Below are positions 47,332-61,677 of a stretch of DNA of 64,000 nucleotides, in pieces. The DNA is from Rhodothalassium salexigens DSM 2132 (lineage in GTDB: Bacteria > Pseudomonadota > Alphaproteobacteria > Sphingomonadales > Rhodothalassiaceae), in contig NZ_SLXO01000004.1 of the NCBI RefSeq assembly GCF_004341375.1, positions 124,001-188,000 of the forward strand, read 5' to 3'. The notes below the pieces were generated by a model. It made no database searches, was not told the origin of the DNA, and worked only from the letters and a program-made list of their open reading frames with translations. The first letter of the stretch is position 1; each line of letters begins with the position of its first letter. The position numbers and the translations under genes were made by a program.

Positions 47332-47701
47332 GGGCGAAAATCGTAGTGAGACGGTCCTCATCTGTCAACTTTGATTGACAGTCAAAGTTGTCGGCATGAC
47401 TGGACGTCGGTGGGGCAAAAGGAAGCGGCGGGCGCTTCATGGTCGTGCATGGGGGCTGCTGCATGCCGGCGCCCGGCGGCGCCAGAGGGTGATCAGTGGC
47501 AATCGAAGGATCTGGGGGCTTCGGGCGGTGACGGCCGCGCCCGGCAGGGGCGGGCCGCGGCGCGCGGCGTCGCGGTTGGTCCCGGGTGGGCGCGGTTTGC
47601 GGTCCGGTTTCGGCTCGGGTTTCTGGGCGGGTGGTCCGATGTCTGATTGGCGATGACGGAGGGCGGCGTCTCCCGGCAGGGGGCGAACCGACCGCGGGCG
47701 G
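47332..47701. promoter_or_regulatory. Intergenic region between ppsR and bchG with the bchG promoter
   Basis: 370 bp without a gene. The left end carries the bchG promoter: on the minus strand TTGACA (47368-47363), 17 bp, TACGAT (47345-47340). The remaining 300 bp toward ppsR are GC-rich with no recognised element, except a GACCGC/GCGGTC mini-palindrome at 47690-47703 on the ppsR stop. Confidence 0.75.
47363..47390 (-). promoter_or_regulatory. PpsR/CrtJ-type operator overlapping the bchG -35 box
   Basis: TGTCAACTTTGATTGACA (47363-47380) fits the PpsR/CrtJ consensus TGT-N12-ACA exactly and contains the -35 TTGACA of the bchG promoter. It is also the left part of a larger inverted repeat, CAACTTTGA (47366-47374) with TCAAAGTTG (47382-47390), perfect 9-bp arms spaced by 7 bp. 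PpsR binding here would block RNA polymerase under oxidising conditions. Confidence 0.85.
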
Positions 47702-49162
47702 TCAGTTGCGGATATTGGATTCCGATTCGCCGACACCATAGCGGCGCATCTTGACGTACAGGCTTTGCCGGCTGAGACCGAGCATCTCGGCCGCCGAGGC
47801 GCGGTTGTCGCCGGTCAGTTCGAGCGCCGCCTCAATGCACAGGCGTTCGATCACATCGGTGGTCTCGGAGACGATTTCCTTGAGCGACACCCGGCCAACC
47901 AGTTCGGTCATGTACTTGACCGAATTGCGCAGGTCGCCCGGCACCACCGAGCCCGAGGCGAAGCGCCGGCCGATATTGCGAATCATGAAGCCGTAGCAGG
48001 GCTTGTCTTCGCCCTTCACCTCGACCGCCGAGATTTCCACTTCGGTGGCCTCGTCATACTCGCCCTGCAGCGTGGTGTTGAACAGCCGCACCGTGCCGGT
48101 CTGGCGCAGATTGGCGAGCAGGGCGTTGAGGCCGACGCCGGGCTTGGCGATCCACCGTTCGAGCGACTGGCCGAGGATCTGCTGTTCGCTGACCAACTGC
48201 ACCATGGACAGGAAAGCTCGGTTGGCGACCTCGATATAGCCCTTGCCGTCGGTGATGACGAAGCCGTCGGGCGATTTTTCGACCACATCGAGGACCCGCG
48301 AGCGGGCTACCGGCATGATCGCCTCGCCGCCTTCGGCCCCGACGATGCGCAGACGCACCAGATAAAAGGGCGTGGTGTCCTGGCTGAACATACTGGCCGA
48401 GATCAGGAAGCTCTTTTCGCCCGAGGACAGGCGCGCGCTCACCTCGTCGGTGCCGCCGGCGGTGCGCACCGATTCGAGCAGTTCGCCCACCGCCGCCTCG
48501 CCCGCCGGGTCGAAGCCTTGCGGGAAGCGCTGGCCGACCAGCTTTTTCGGGTCCGCACCAAGGGCGGCGCCGGCGGCGGCATTGGCCTCGGTCACCTCAC
48601 GGGTGCGGGCGTTGATCACCAGGACCGCTTCGGACGACATCTGGAACAGCAGCCGATAGCGGGTCTCGGCCGACCGGAACCGGGAATAGTCACGCTCCAT
48701 GGCCTGTTGGGCCTGGATCAATTGCTGCTGGAGCGACGCCAGATTGCGCAGGTCGCGCCCGATGGCCACCTTGCGGCCGTCGCGCCCCAGCGGCACGACG
48801 ATGTACTGGACCGGGGCCTCGTCGCCGCCGGGCAGCGGGTGGTTCACCTGGCGCCAGCGCGACGGTTTCTCGACGCTCTCCGCCTCGTCCAGCAAGGCTT
48901 CCACCTTGGGCTGCGTGTCGACCGACACGATATCGGTGAACAGCAAGCCCGGCCATTCGTCGGCGCCGACGATCACATGATCTTCCTGCCCGAAGGTCAG
49001 GTCGAGAATCACCCCGTCCCGGTCGAGCACCAACGCGATATCGGCCGATGCCGCCAGGATCATTTCCGCGACATCGGCGTGCAAATCGCCGAGCGACTCC
49101 TTTGCTGCATTAAAGCGTCTCACTGGTTCCCACGCATTCTGGCCCTTGGCCCCACCCAGCAT
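47702..49162 (-). CDS. ppsR: Photosynthesis repressor PpsR/CrtJ
   Basis: The redox-responsive repressor of bch, crt and puc genes. The 486-residue protein has an N-terminal region with ADIALVLDRDGVILDLTFG, a coiled Q-rich linker (LASLQQQLIQAQQAMERDY) followed by RFRSAETRYRLLFQMSSEAV at the second PAS domain, a third PAS domain (VVEKSPDGFVITDGKGYIEV), and a C-terminal Fis-type helix-turn-helix (AALELTGDNRASAAEMLGLS, then RQSLYVKMRRYG). The HTH-side cysteine (IERLCIEAAL) is kept; the only other cysteine is in DKPCYGF of the third PAS region. Start ATG 49162 is preferred over a GTG at 49174. It follows aerR by 28 bp and is co-transcribed with it. Confidence 0.95.
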   Translation of the reverse strand: MLGGAKGQNAWEPVRRFNAAKESLGDLHADVAEMILAASADIALVLDRDGVILDLTFGQEDHVIVGADEWPGLLFTDIVSVDTQPKVEALLDEAESVEKPSRWRQVNHPLPGGDEAPVQYIVVPLGRDGRKVAIGRDLRNLASLQQQLIQAQQAMERDYSRFRSAETRYRLLFQMSSEAVLVINARTREVTEANAAAGAALGADPKKLVGQRFPQGFDPAGEAAVGELLESVRTAGGTDEVSARLSSGEKSFLISASMFSQDTTPFYLVRLRIVGAEGGEAIMPVARSRVLDVVEKSPDGFVITDGKGYIEVANRAFLSMVQLVSEQQILGQSLERWIAKPGVGLNALLANLRQTGTVRLFNTTLQGEYDEATEVEISAVEVKGEDKPCYGFMIRNIGRRFASGSVVPGDLRNSVKYMTELVGRVSLKEIVSETTDVIERLCIEAALELTGDNRASAAEMLGLSRQSLYVKMRRYGVGESESNIRN

Positions 49163-49190
49163 TTGCGGCGTCACTCCCGATCCAGGGCGA

Positions 49191-50120
49191 TCATTGGTTC
49201 AGCCGCATCGGCGCCGACACGGCGCGTTCGGCCAACGCCGCCGCTTCGCGCCCGTCCCGCGCCATGACATCCGCGCCCACCAAGTCCACGAGGCCGGGGT
49301 CGGTTAGAAACGCCGGACCGCCCACCATGACGCAGACATCTTTGTTTACCGACGCTCGGCGCATGGCCGGGATCGTCGCCTTCAGCCAGTCGAGACCCTT
49401 GGTCGACCCGAGCGAAAAGCCCACGAGGACATAGGATTCGTCGCGCAGGGTGTCGATCAGCGCCCCGCGCGACAGGGCCGGCTCGCTGCGCACGTCCCAG
49501 CCCGCAAAGCGCATGAATTCACTGACCATGAACAGGCCGAAGCTGTGCTGTTCGGCCGGCGGGGTCGACAACAGCACCCGCCGCCCCTCGCGCATGAACG
49601 CCGCCCCGGTATCGCGCGACAGCATCCGAATGATGTAGGACAGCCGGCCCATGCCGGTGGTCACGGTGGTGAAATCCACCAGATCCTCGTCCCACAGTCC
49701 GCCGAGGCGCCGGGCCACCGGGGTCAACAGGTCGAGATAGAGGGATTCGAGCGGCACGCCGAGTTCATGGAACTCCTGGATCCGCTCGGCCGCCGCTTCG
49801 GCGCTGTCTTCCAGAATCAGTCGCGTATAGGCGTCGACGTCGAGGGCGGTCAGTTCGTAGCCCATCGCACCGCCGTCGGCTTCGGCGGACGGCGTCGGTG
49901 ATGTCGCGCCATCTTGCCGGTGGGCCATCAGCAATCTCGGGATCACCCCCGCTTCAATCGCCCCAGCCAATGTCTTCAACCTTTCATGGCTGATAGGCAT
50001 GCCCGCCGAGTGCATGGCCGATCCGCCGCTTTGTGGGCCGTGTTCTTCGTTGCGTAAAGAGGGGGGCCGGGATGCTGCGTGTTTCTCCGGGTCATGCGGT
50101 CCTCCTAACGAGAAGGTCAT
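49191..50120 (-). CDS. aerR: Cobalamin-binding antirepressor AerR/PpaA
   Basis: AerR/PpaA binds cobalamin in a SCHIC-type domain and counteracts PpsR/CrtJ in the light. The 309-residue protein has a variable N-terminal segment (1-45), a helical B12-cap region (about 85-170, with RRLGGLWDEDLVDFTTVTTG) and a Rossmann-like B12 domain (about 180-300: LLSTPPAEQHSFGLFMVSEF, GWDVRSEP, VGFSLGSTKGLDW, VMVGGPAFLTDPGLVDLVGA). H192 in the EQHSFG segment matches the position of the cobalamin-ligating His in Rhodobacter AerR. ATG 50120 follows GGGGAGCC; internal in-frame ATGs at 50015 and 50000 could give a short form. Confidence 0.93.
   Translation of the reverse strand: MTFSLGGPHDPEKHAASRPPSLRNEEHGPQSGGSAMHSAGMPISHERLKTLAGAIEAGVIPRLLMAHRQDGATSPTPSAEADGGAMGYELTALDVDAYTRLILEDSAEAAAERIQEFHELGVPLESLYLDLLTPVARRLGGLWDEDLVDFTTVTTGMGRLSYIIRMLSRDTGAAFMREGRRVLLSTPPAEQHSFGLFMVSEFMRFAGWDVRSEPALSRGALIDTLRDESYVLVGFSLGSTKGLDWLKATIPAMRRASVNKDVCVMVGGPAFLTDPGLVDLVGADVMARDGREAAALAERAVSAPMRLNQ
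49976..50095 (-). CDS. Possible 39-codon ORF overlapping the aerR 5' coding region
   Basis: Inside the aerR N-terminal region, in another frame, an ATG at 50095 is preceded by a perfect Shine-Dalgarno AGGAGG (50106-50101) at 5-nt spacing, better than that of aerR itself. The frame runs 39 codons to a TGA at 49976-49978. Its product is basic and unremarkable. It could be a translated regulatory ORF affecting which aerR start is used, or an accident of sequence. Confidence 0.4.
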   Translation of the reverse strand: MTRRNTQHPGPPLYATKNTAHKAADRPCTRRACLSAMKG

Positions 50121-50414
50121 AGTGGCTCCCCTTTTGAGAATCCCGTCGGATCGCAAAAGATTACACCACGCCCTGCGCGCGGGGCCAGCAATTCCCGCCC
50201 CCCGCATCGCCGGCCCGCGTCCGCTGCACTGCCAGCTGGCGCCGTCCCTCCTTGCATGTTTACCACGGGGGCAACGCAAACCGCGCCCCACACATGTTCA
50301 ACTAATCATGTCTGCGGCTAACTGTCAATTCTAATTTACGTCAGTTTTAGTTGACACTCCGAAATCGCGTCGCTACCGTCCGAATCATAGAAGTTCGCCA
50401 ACGGAGACTTTGCG
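50121..50414. promoter_or_regulatory. Divergent aerR/bchF control region
   Basis: 294 bp holding back-to-back promoters. Toward bchF: TTGACA (50351-50356), 17 bp, TACCGT (50374-50379), with an expected start near 50386. Toward aerR: TTGACA (50328-50323, minus), 17 bp, TTAGTT (50305-50300), a weaker -10. The segment from 50160 to 50290 shows no gene or repeat. Confidence 0.75.
50323..50356. promoter_or_regulatory. Double PpsR/CrtJ-type operator covering both -35 boxes
   Basis: Two end-to-end imperfect TGT-N12-ACA palindromes: TGTCAATTCTAATTTACG (50323-50340) and CGTCAGTTTTAGTTGACA (50339-50356). Each keeps a perfect outer half-site; the inner halves meet at ACGT. The outer halves are the -35 elements of the aerR and bchF promoters, so one PpsR tetramer could close both. 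Confidence 0.8.
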
Positions 50415-52300
<1,886 letters not shown>

Positions 52301-52313
52301 GGGGGAACGCACG

Positions 52314-53901
52314 ATGGAACTCACCGTCTGGACGTATGAAGGGCCGCCCCATGTGGGCGCCATGCGGGTCGCCACCGCCATGCACGACGTGCACTATGTG
52401 CTGCACGCGCCGCAGGGCGACACCTATGCCGACCTGCTGTTCACCATGATCGAGCGGCTGAAGAAGCGCCCGCCGGTCACCTACACCACCTTCCAGGCCC
52501 GCGACCTGGGCGGCGACACCGCGGTCTTGTTCAAGGACGCGGCGCAGGACGCCTATGCCCGGTTCAAGCCCCAGGCCATGCTGGTGGGGGCGAGCTGCAC
52601 GGCCGAGTTGATCCAGGACGACCCCGGCGGTCTGGCCGAGGCGATCGGGCTCGACATCCCGGTGGTGCCGCTCGAACTGCCGAGCTACCAGAAGAAAGAG
52701 AATTGGGGCGCGTCCGAGACCTTCTATCAGATGGTCCGCGGCCTGGCCGGCGCCCACGCGCCGGCGCCGGGCACCGAGCGCCCGCCGCGCCCCGCCGACC
52801 GACCGGCGCGGGTCAACCTGCTGGGCCCGACCGCGCTCGGTTTCCGCCACCGCGACGATGTGGTCGAGATCAAGCGGCTGCTGGGCGAGATGGGCATCGA
52901 GGTGGCGGTGACCGCGCCGCTCGACGCCCATGCCCGCGATATCGCCCGGCTCGGCGAGGCCGACTTCAACATCGTCCTCTACCCCGAGATCGGCTTGACG
53001 GCGGCGAAATGGCTGGAGCGCACCTTCGCCCAGCCCTACGTTCAGACGGTGCCGATCGGCGTCGGGGCCACCAAGGATTTCGTCCGCGAAGTGGCGGCGC
53101 TGGCCGGCATCGACCCCGAGCCGGTGCTGGCGGCCAATGAAAGCCGGCTGCCCTGGTACTCGGCCTCTGTGGACAGCAACTATCTGACCGCCAAGCGGGT
53201 GTTCATCTTCGGCGACGGCACCCACGCGCTCGCCGCCGCCCGCGTCGCCCGCGACGAGATGGGCTTCGACGTGGTCGGGCTCGGCACCTACAGCCGCGAG
53301 CGCGCCAAGGACGTGCGCGCCATGGCCAAGGAATTGGGCCTCGAAGCGCTGATCACCGACGACTATCTGGCGGTGGAAAAGGCGATCGAGGACAGCGCGC
53401 CCGAGTTGATCCTCGGCACCCAGATGGAGCGCCACATCGCCAAACGCCACGGCATCGGCTGCGCGGTCATCTCGGCGCCGGTGCACGTGCAGGATTTCCC
53501 GGCTCGCTATTCGCCGCAGATGGGCTTCGAAGGCGCCAATGTGCTGTTCGACACCTTCGTCCACCCGCTGGTCATGGGGCTTGAAGAGCATCTGCTCGGC
53601 ATGTTCCGGGAAGACTTCGAATTCAACGACGACGCCATGCCCTCGCATCTGGCAACCGCCGGCGAGGGAGAAATCCGGGTTCAGCCCCAGCCATCGGCGC
53701 CCAATGGAGCGGCCGCGACCAATGGGTCGGCGGTCGAACCGGCGGCGGATGCGACGGGCGAGGCCGGCACCCACTGGGACGACAGCGCGCTCCAGGAATT
53801 GAAGAAGATTCCGTTCTTCGTGCGCGGCAAAGTCCGGCGGAATACCGAAAAGTTCGCGGCCGACAATGGGGTCGCGACGATAACGGTGGAGACCTTGTAC
53901 G

Positions 53902-53927
<26 letters not shown>
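52314..53927 (+). CDS. bchB: Dark-operative protochlorophyllide reductase subunit BchB
   Basis: Partner of BchN, NifK-like, 537 residues. D36 ([13 protein letters not shown]) is at the position of the unusual aspartate ligand of the NB-cluster, and C-terminal substrate-binding features follow. Other markers: [38 protein letters not shown] and [20 protein letters not shown] non-conserved Ala/Asn/Gly-rich linker (about 460-490) joins the core to a C-terminal domain ([20 protein letters not shown]) shared by all BchB/ChlB proteins. ATG 52314 follows GGGGGAACG. Its end overlaps bchH by 26 bp. Confidence 0.97.
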
Positions 53928-58528
<4,601 letters not shown>

Positions 58529-58529
<1 letters not shown>

Positions 58530-59230
58530 TGGACAGCACGAGCTATCGCGAGCGCCGGGAGCAGTTGTTCGAATATTTCGATCGGACGGCGGCGGACGCG
58601 TGGGCCAAACTGACTTCCGACGCGCCGGTGAGCGGTATCCGCGCCACCGTGCGCGCCGGGCGCGACACCATGCGCGAGACGCTGTTGTCGTGGCTGCCCG
58701 AGGACCTGACCGGCAAGACCGTGCTCGATGCCGGGTGCGGCACCGGTGCGCTGGCGGTCGAGGCCGCCCGGCGCGGTGCCGACGTGACCGCCATCGACCT
58801 GTCGCCGACGCTGGTCGGGCTGGCCGACGACCGGACGCCCGAAAAGCTCGGCCGCGGCACGATCCGGTTCCTGTCGGGCGACATGCTCGACCCCGGCTTG
58901 GGCGCGTTCGACCATATCGTGTCCATGGACAGCCTGATCCACTACAAGGGCGGCGACATGGTCGCCGCCCTGGCCGGCTTGGCGGCGCGGACCCGGGGCT
59001 CGGTGGTGTTCACCTTCGCCCCGCGCACGCCCTTGCTGGCGACCATGCATTTCGTCGGCGGGTTCTTCCCGCGCAGCGACCGGGCGCCGGCCATCGAGCC
59101 GATCGCCGAGGCCAATCTGCGCAAGCGGATCGCGGCTGAGCCGGCGATGGCCGGCTGGCAGCCAGGCCGGACGCGGCGGATCAAGAGCAGCTTCTATATC
59201 AGCCAGGGCATGGAGTTGGTGAAGGCATGA
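58529..59230 (+). CDS. bchM: Magnesium protoporphyrin IX O-methyltransferase
   Basis: BchM methylates the C13 propionate of Mg-protoporphyrin IX with S-adenosylmethionine, before AcsF acts. The 233-residue protein has YFDRTAADAWAKLTSDAPVS near the N-terminus, the SAM-binding VLDAGCGTGALAVEAARRGA near 66-85, ITAIDLS-like DVTAIDLSPTLV, and SMDSLIHYKG, then FTFAPRTPLLATMHFVGGFF. ATG 58529 overlaps the bchL stop as TGATG. Its end overlaps lhaA by ATGA. Confidence 0.96.
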
Positions 59231-60678
59231 CCGAGCGGCCGACCAGCTTTGCCGATCTGTGGTCCCAGGTGGGGCCGCGCTTCCTGCCGTTCGCGGACGC
59301 CGCGACCACGGAGCTGCCGCTCGCCCGGCTGCTCCGTCTGTCGTTGTTCCAGGTTTCGGTGGGCATGGCGCTGGTGCTGCTCAACGCCACCCTCAACCGG
59401 GTGATGATCGTCGAGTTGGGGCTGTCGGCGGGGCTCGTCTCGGCGATGATCGCGCTGCCCTTGCTGTTCGCGCCGGCGCGGGTGTTGATCGGCCACAAGT
59501 CGGACAATCACCGCTCGGTGCTCGGCTGGCGCCGGGTGCCGTTCATCTGGCTCGGCACCATGTTGCAGTGGGCCGGGCTGGGATTGATGCCGTTCGCGCT
59601 TCTGGTCATGACCGGCGACGGCCAGGCGCCGGCGATCGTTGGCGAGGCCGGCGCGGCGCTGTCGTTCCTGCTGGTGGGCGCCGGCCTGCACACCACCCAG
59701 ACCACCGGGCTGGCGCTGGCCACCGACGTGGCGCCCGAACACAGCCGGCCCCGGGTGGTGGCGTTGCTCTATGTGATGCTGCTGCTGGGCATGGTCGCCA
59801 GTTCGCTGACGCTGGGGGCGCTCTTGGCCGATTTCAGCCATCTGCGGCTGATCCAGGTGATTTCGGGCACCGCCGTGGTGACCTTGCTGCTCAACGTGAT
59901 CGCGCTGTGGCAGCAGGAGCCGCGCCAGCGCGGGTTCACCAAGAAGGCGATGGCCGAGGCCGACAATCGGGTGTCGTTCCGCGACGCCTGGGGGGCGCTG
60001 GTTGCCAACCCGCGCGCCGGCCGGCTGTTGTTGTCGGTGGGTCTGGGCTCGGCGGCGTTCTCGATGCAGGACATCCTGCTCGAACCCTATGGCGGCGAGG
60101 TGTTGGGCCTGTCGGTGGGGGCGACCACGGTGCTGACCGCGCTGTGGGCGACCGGCACGCTGGCGGGGTTCACGCTCGCCGCGCGCGGGCTCGCCCGCGG
60201 CGCCGACGCCTGTCGGCTGGCGGCCATCGGTGCGCTGGCCGGGCTGTTGGCGTTTCCCGCCGTGATCCTGTCGGAGCCGTTCAACTCGCCGCTGTTGTTC
60301 CGCGCCGGGACGGTGTTGATCGGGTTCGGCGGCGGCCTGTTCGCCGTGGGTACGCTGACCGCGGCCATGGCCCTGTCGGATCCGCGACAGGGTCGAAGCG
60401 GCATCGCGCTTGGTGCCTGGGGGGCGGTGCAGGCCACCGCCACCGGTCTGGCCATCGCGCTGGGCGGCGTTTTGCGCGATGCGCTCATCTGGGTGGGCCA
60501 AACCGGTGCCTTGGGCCCACCTTTCGCTCAGCCGTCGGCCAGTTATCTGTCGGTCTACGCGCTGGAACTCGTTCTCGTCTTCGCAACCCTGGCTGCGATC
60601 GGGCCGCTGGTTAGCCATGCGCCGGCGTCCGACCAGTCAACCGACCGGAAATTCGGCTTGGCCGAGTTTCCGGGCTAA
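59227..60678 (+). CDS. lhaA: Light-harvesting complex 1 assembly protein LhaA (PucC family)
   Basis: LhaA is a membrane carrier-like protein needed for LH1 assembly and probably bacteriochlorophyll delivery. The 483-residue protein has 12 predicted helices and the family pattern: RLSLFQVSVGMALVLLNATL then NRVMIVELGLSAGL, APARVLIGHKSDNHRS, RRVPFIWLGTMLQWAG, FSMQDILLEPYGGEVLGLSV and ALSDPRQGRSGIALGAWGAV. It is a paralogue of the gene at 45038. ATG 59227 overlaps the bchM stop. puhA follows after 24 bp; lhaA often holds a puhA promoter in relatives. Confidence 0.94.
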   Translation: MTERPTSFADLWSQVGPRFLPFADAATTELPLARLLRLSLFQVSVGMALVLLNATLNRVMIVELGLSAGLVSAMIALPLLFAPARVLIGHKSDNHRSVLGWRRVPFIWLGTMLQWAGLGLMPFALLVMTGDGQAPAIVGEAGAALSFLLVGAGLHTTQTTGLALATDVAPEHSRPRVVALLYVMLLLGMVASSLTLGALLADFSHLRLIQVISGTAVVTLLLNVIALWQQEPRQRGFTKKAMAEADNRVSFRDAWGALVANPRAGRLLLSVGLGSAAFSMQDILLEPYGGEVLGLSVGATTVLTALWATGTLAGFTLAARGLARGADACRLAAIGALAGLLAFPAVILSEPFNSPLLFRAGTVLIGFGGGLFAVGTLTAAMALSDPRQGRSGIALGAWGAVQATATGLAIALGGVLRDALIWVGQTGALGPPFAQPSASYLSVYALELVLVFATLAAIGPLVSHAPASDQSTDRKFGLAEFPG

Positions 60679-60702
60679 TTGCCTTTGCCACAGGAGGTAG
60701 AA

Positions 60703-61677
60703 ATGGAAACCGGGGCATTAACAGGCTATATGGACGTGGCGCAGGTCACGCTCTACGTCTTCTGGCTCTTCTTTGCGGGGCTGATCTTCTATCTGCGCCG
60801 CGAAGATCGTCGGGAAGGCTACCCGCTGGAGAAAGACGACGGCACGCCCGAGGACATCGGGCTGGTCTGGTTCCCCAAGCCGAAGGAATTCACCCTGCCG
60901 CACGGTCGCGGCACGGCGACCGCCGGGCGCAAGGACCAGCGCAAGGAGCCGATCGAAAAGGTCTATGCCTGGGAAGGCTCGCCGTTCGAGGCGACCGGCA
61001 ATCCGCTGCTCGACGGCGTCGGTCCGGCGACCTGGGCCGAGCGGGACGACCATCCCGACCTGACCTTGGAGGGCGTCAACAAGGTGGTGCCGCTGCGCGC
61101 CGATCCCGATTATTACCCGTGTGACGGCGACGACGATCCGCGCGGCATGACCGTGTACGGTGCCGACGGCAAGGCCGCCGGCACCGTGGGCGATCTGTGG
61201 ATCGACAAGGCCGACCTGATCGTGCGCTACTTGGAAGTGGAACTGGCTGACCAGCCGAAGCCCGCGCCCGCACCCGCACCCAAGCCGACGCCCGCGCCGA
61301 CGCCGGTGGCGACCGCGAGCGAAGGCGTGGCCAAGCCCGAGGATGAAGACCAGACCGTCGCGGCGGCACCCAAGCCGGCACCGGCACCGGCTCCGGCACC
61401 TGCGCCGACGCCCAAGCTGGCCAAGAAGAAGACCGTGATGGTGCCGCGCGAATTCATGCGCGTGAAGGGCCCTAACACCTTCTTCAACAAGCTGATCGGC
61501 CTGCCGTCGACGCAGCCGGGCATCTATGTGAGCGCGCTCAACGCGGAAGACTTCAAGAACATTCCGCAAATCAAGGGCAACGACCAGATCACCGCGCTCG
61601 AGGAAGAGAAGATCACCGCTTACTTCGGCGGCGGTCGTCTGTATTCCACCAAGGAGCACGCAGGGCCGGCGCTATGA
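60703..61677 (+). CDS. puhA: Photosynthetic reaction centre subunit H with Pro/Ala-rich insertion
   Basis: PuhA caps the cytoplasmic side of the reaction centre and guides QB proton uptake. The 324-residue protein has one N-terminal membrane helix (about 10-31, VAQVTLYVFWLFFAGLIFYL), then RREDRREGYPLE and the PRC-barrel core (DPDYYPCDGDDDPRGMTVYG; GTVGDLWIDKADLIVRYLEV). At residues 184-242 the barrel is interrupted by two Pro-Ala tracts (PKPAPAPAPKPTPAPTP and PKPAPAPAPAPAPTPK) around an acidic stretch (KPEDEDQ). The C-terminal core then resumes (KKKTVMVPREFMRVKG, QITALEEEKITAYFGGG). Usual length is 250-260, so the excess equals the insertion. CAGGAGGT precedes ATG 60703. Confidence 0.96.
   Translation: METGALTGYMDVAQVTLYVFWLFFAGLIFYLRREDRREGYPLEKDDGTPEDIGLVWFPKPKEFTLPHGRGTATAGRKDQRKEPIEKVYAWEGSPFEATGNPLLDGVGPATWAERDDHPDLTLEGVNKVVPLRADPDYYPCDGDDDPRGMTVYGADGKAAGTVGDLWIDKADLIVRYLEVELADQPKPAPAPAPKPTPAPTPVATASEGVAKPEDEDQTVAAAPKPAPAPAPAPAPTPKLAKKKTVMVPREFMRVKGPNTFFNKLIGLPSTQPGIYVSALNAEDFKNIPQIKGNDQITALEEEKITAYFGGGRLYSTKEHAGPAL
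61246..61435 (+). repeat. Low-complexity Pro-Ala coding repeat within puhA
   Basis: Irregular repeats of CCC/CCG-GCA/GCG codon pairs flank a unique acidic section. The tracts at about 61255-61305 and 61369-61415 encode alternating Pro and Ala/Lys/Thr. The pattern suggests expansion by replication slippage. Confidence 0.8.
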
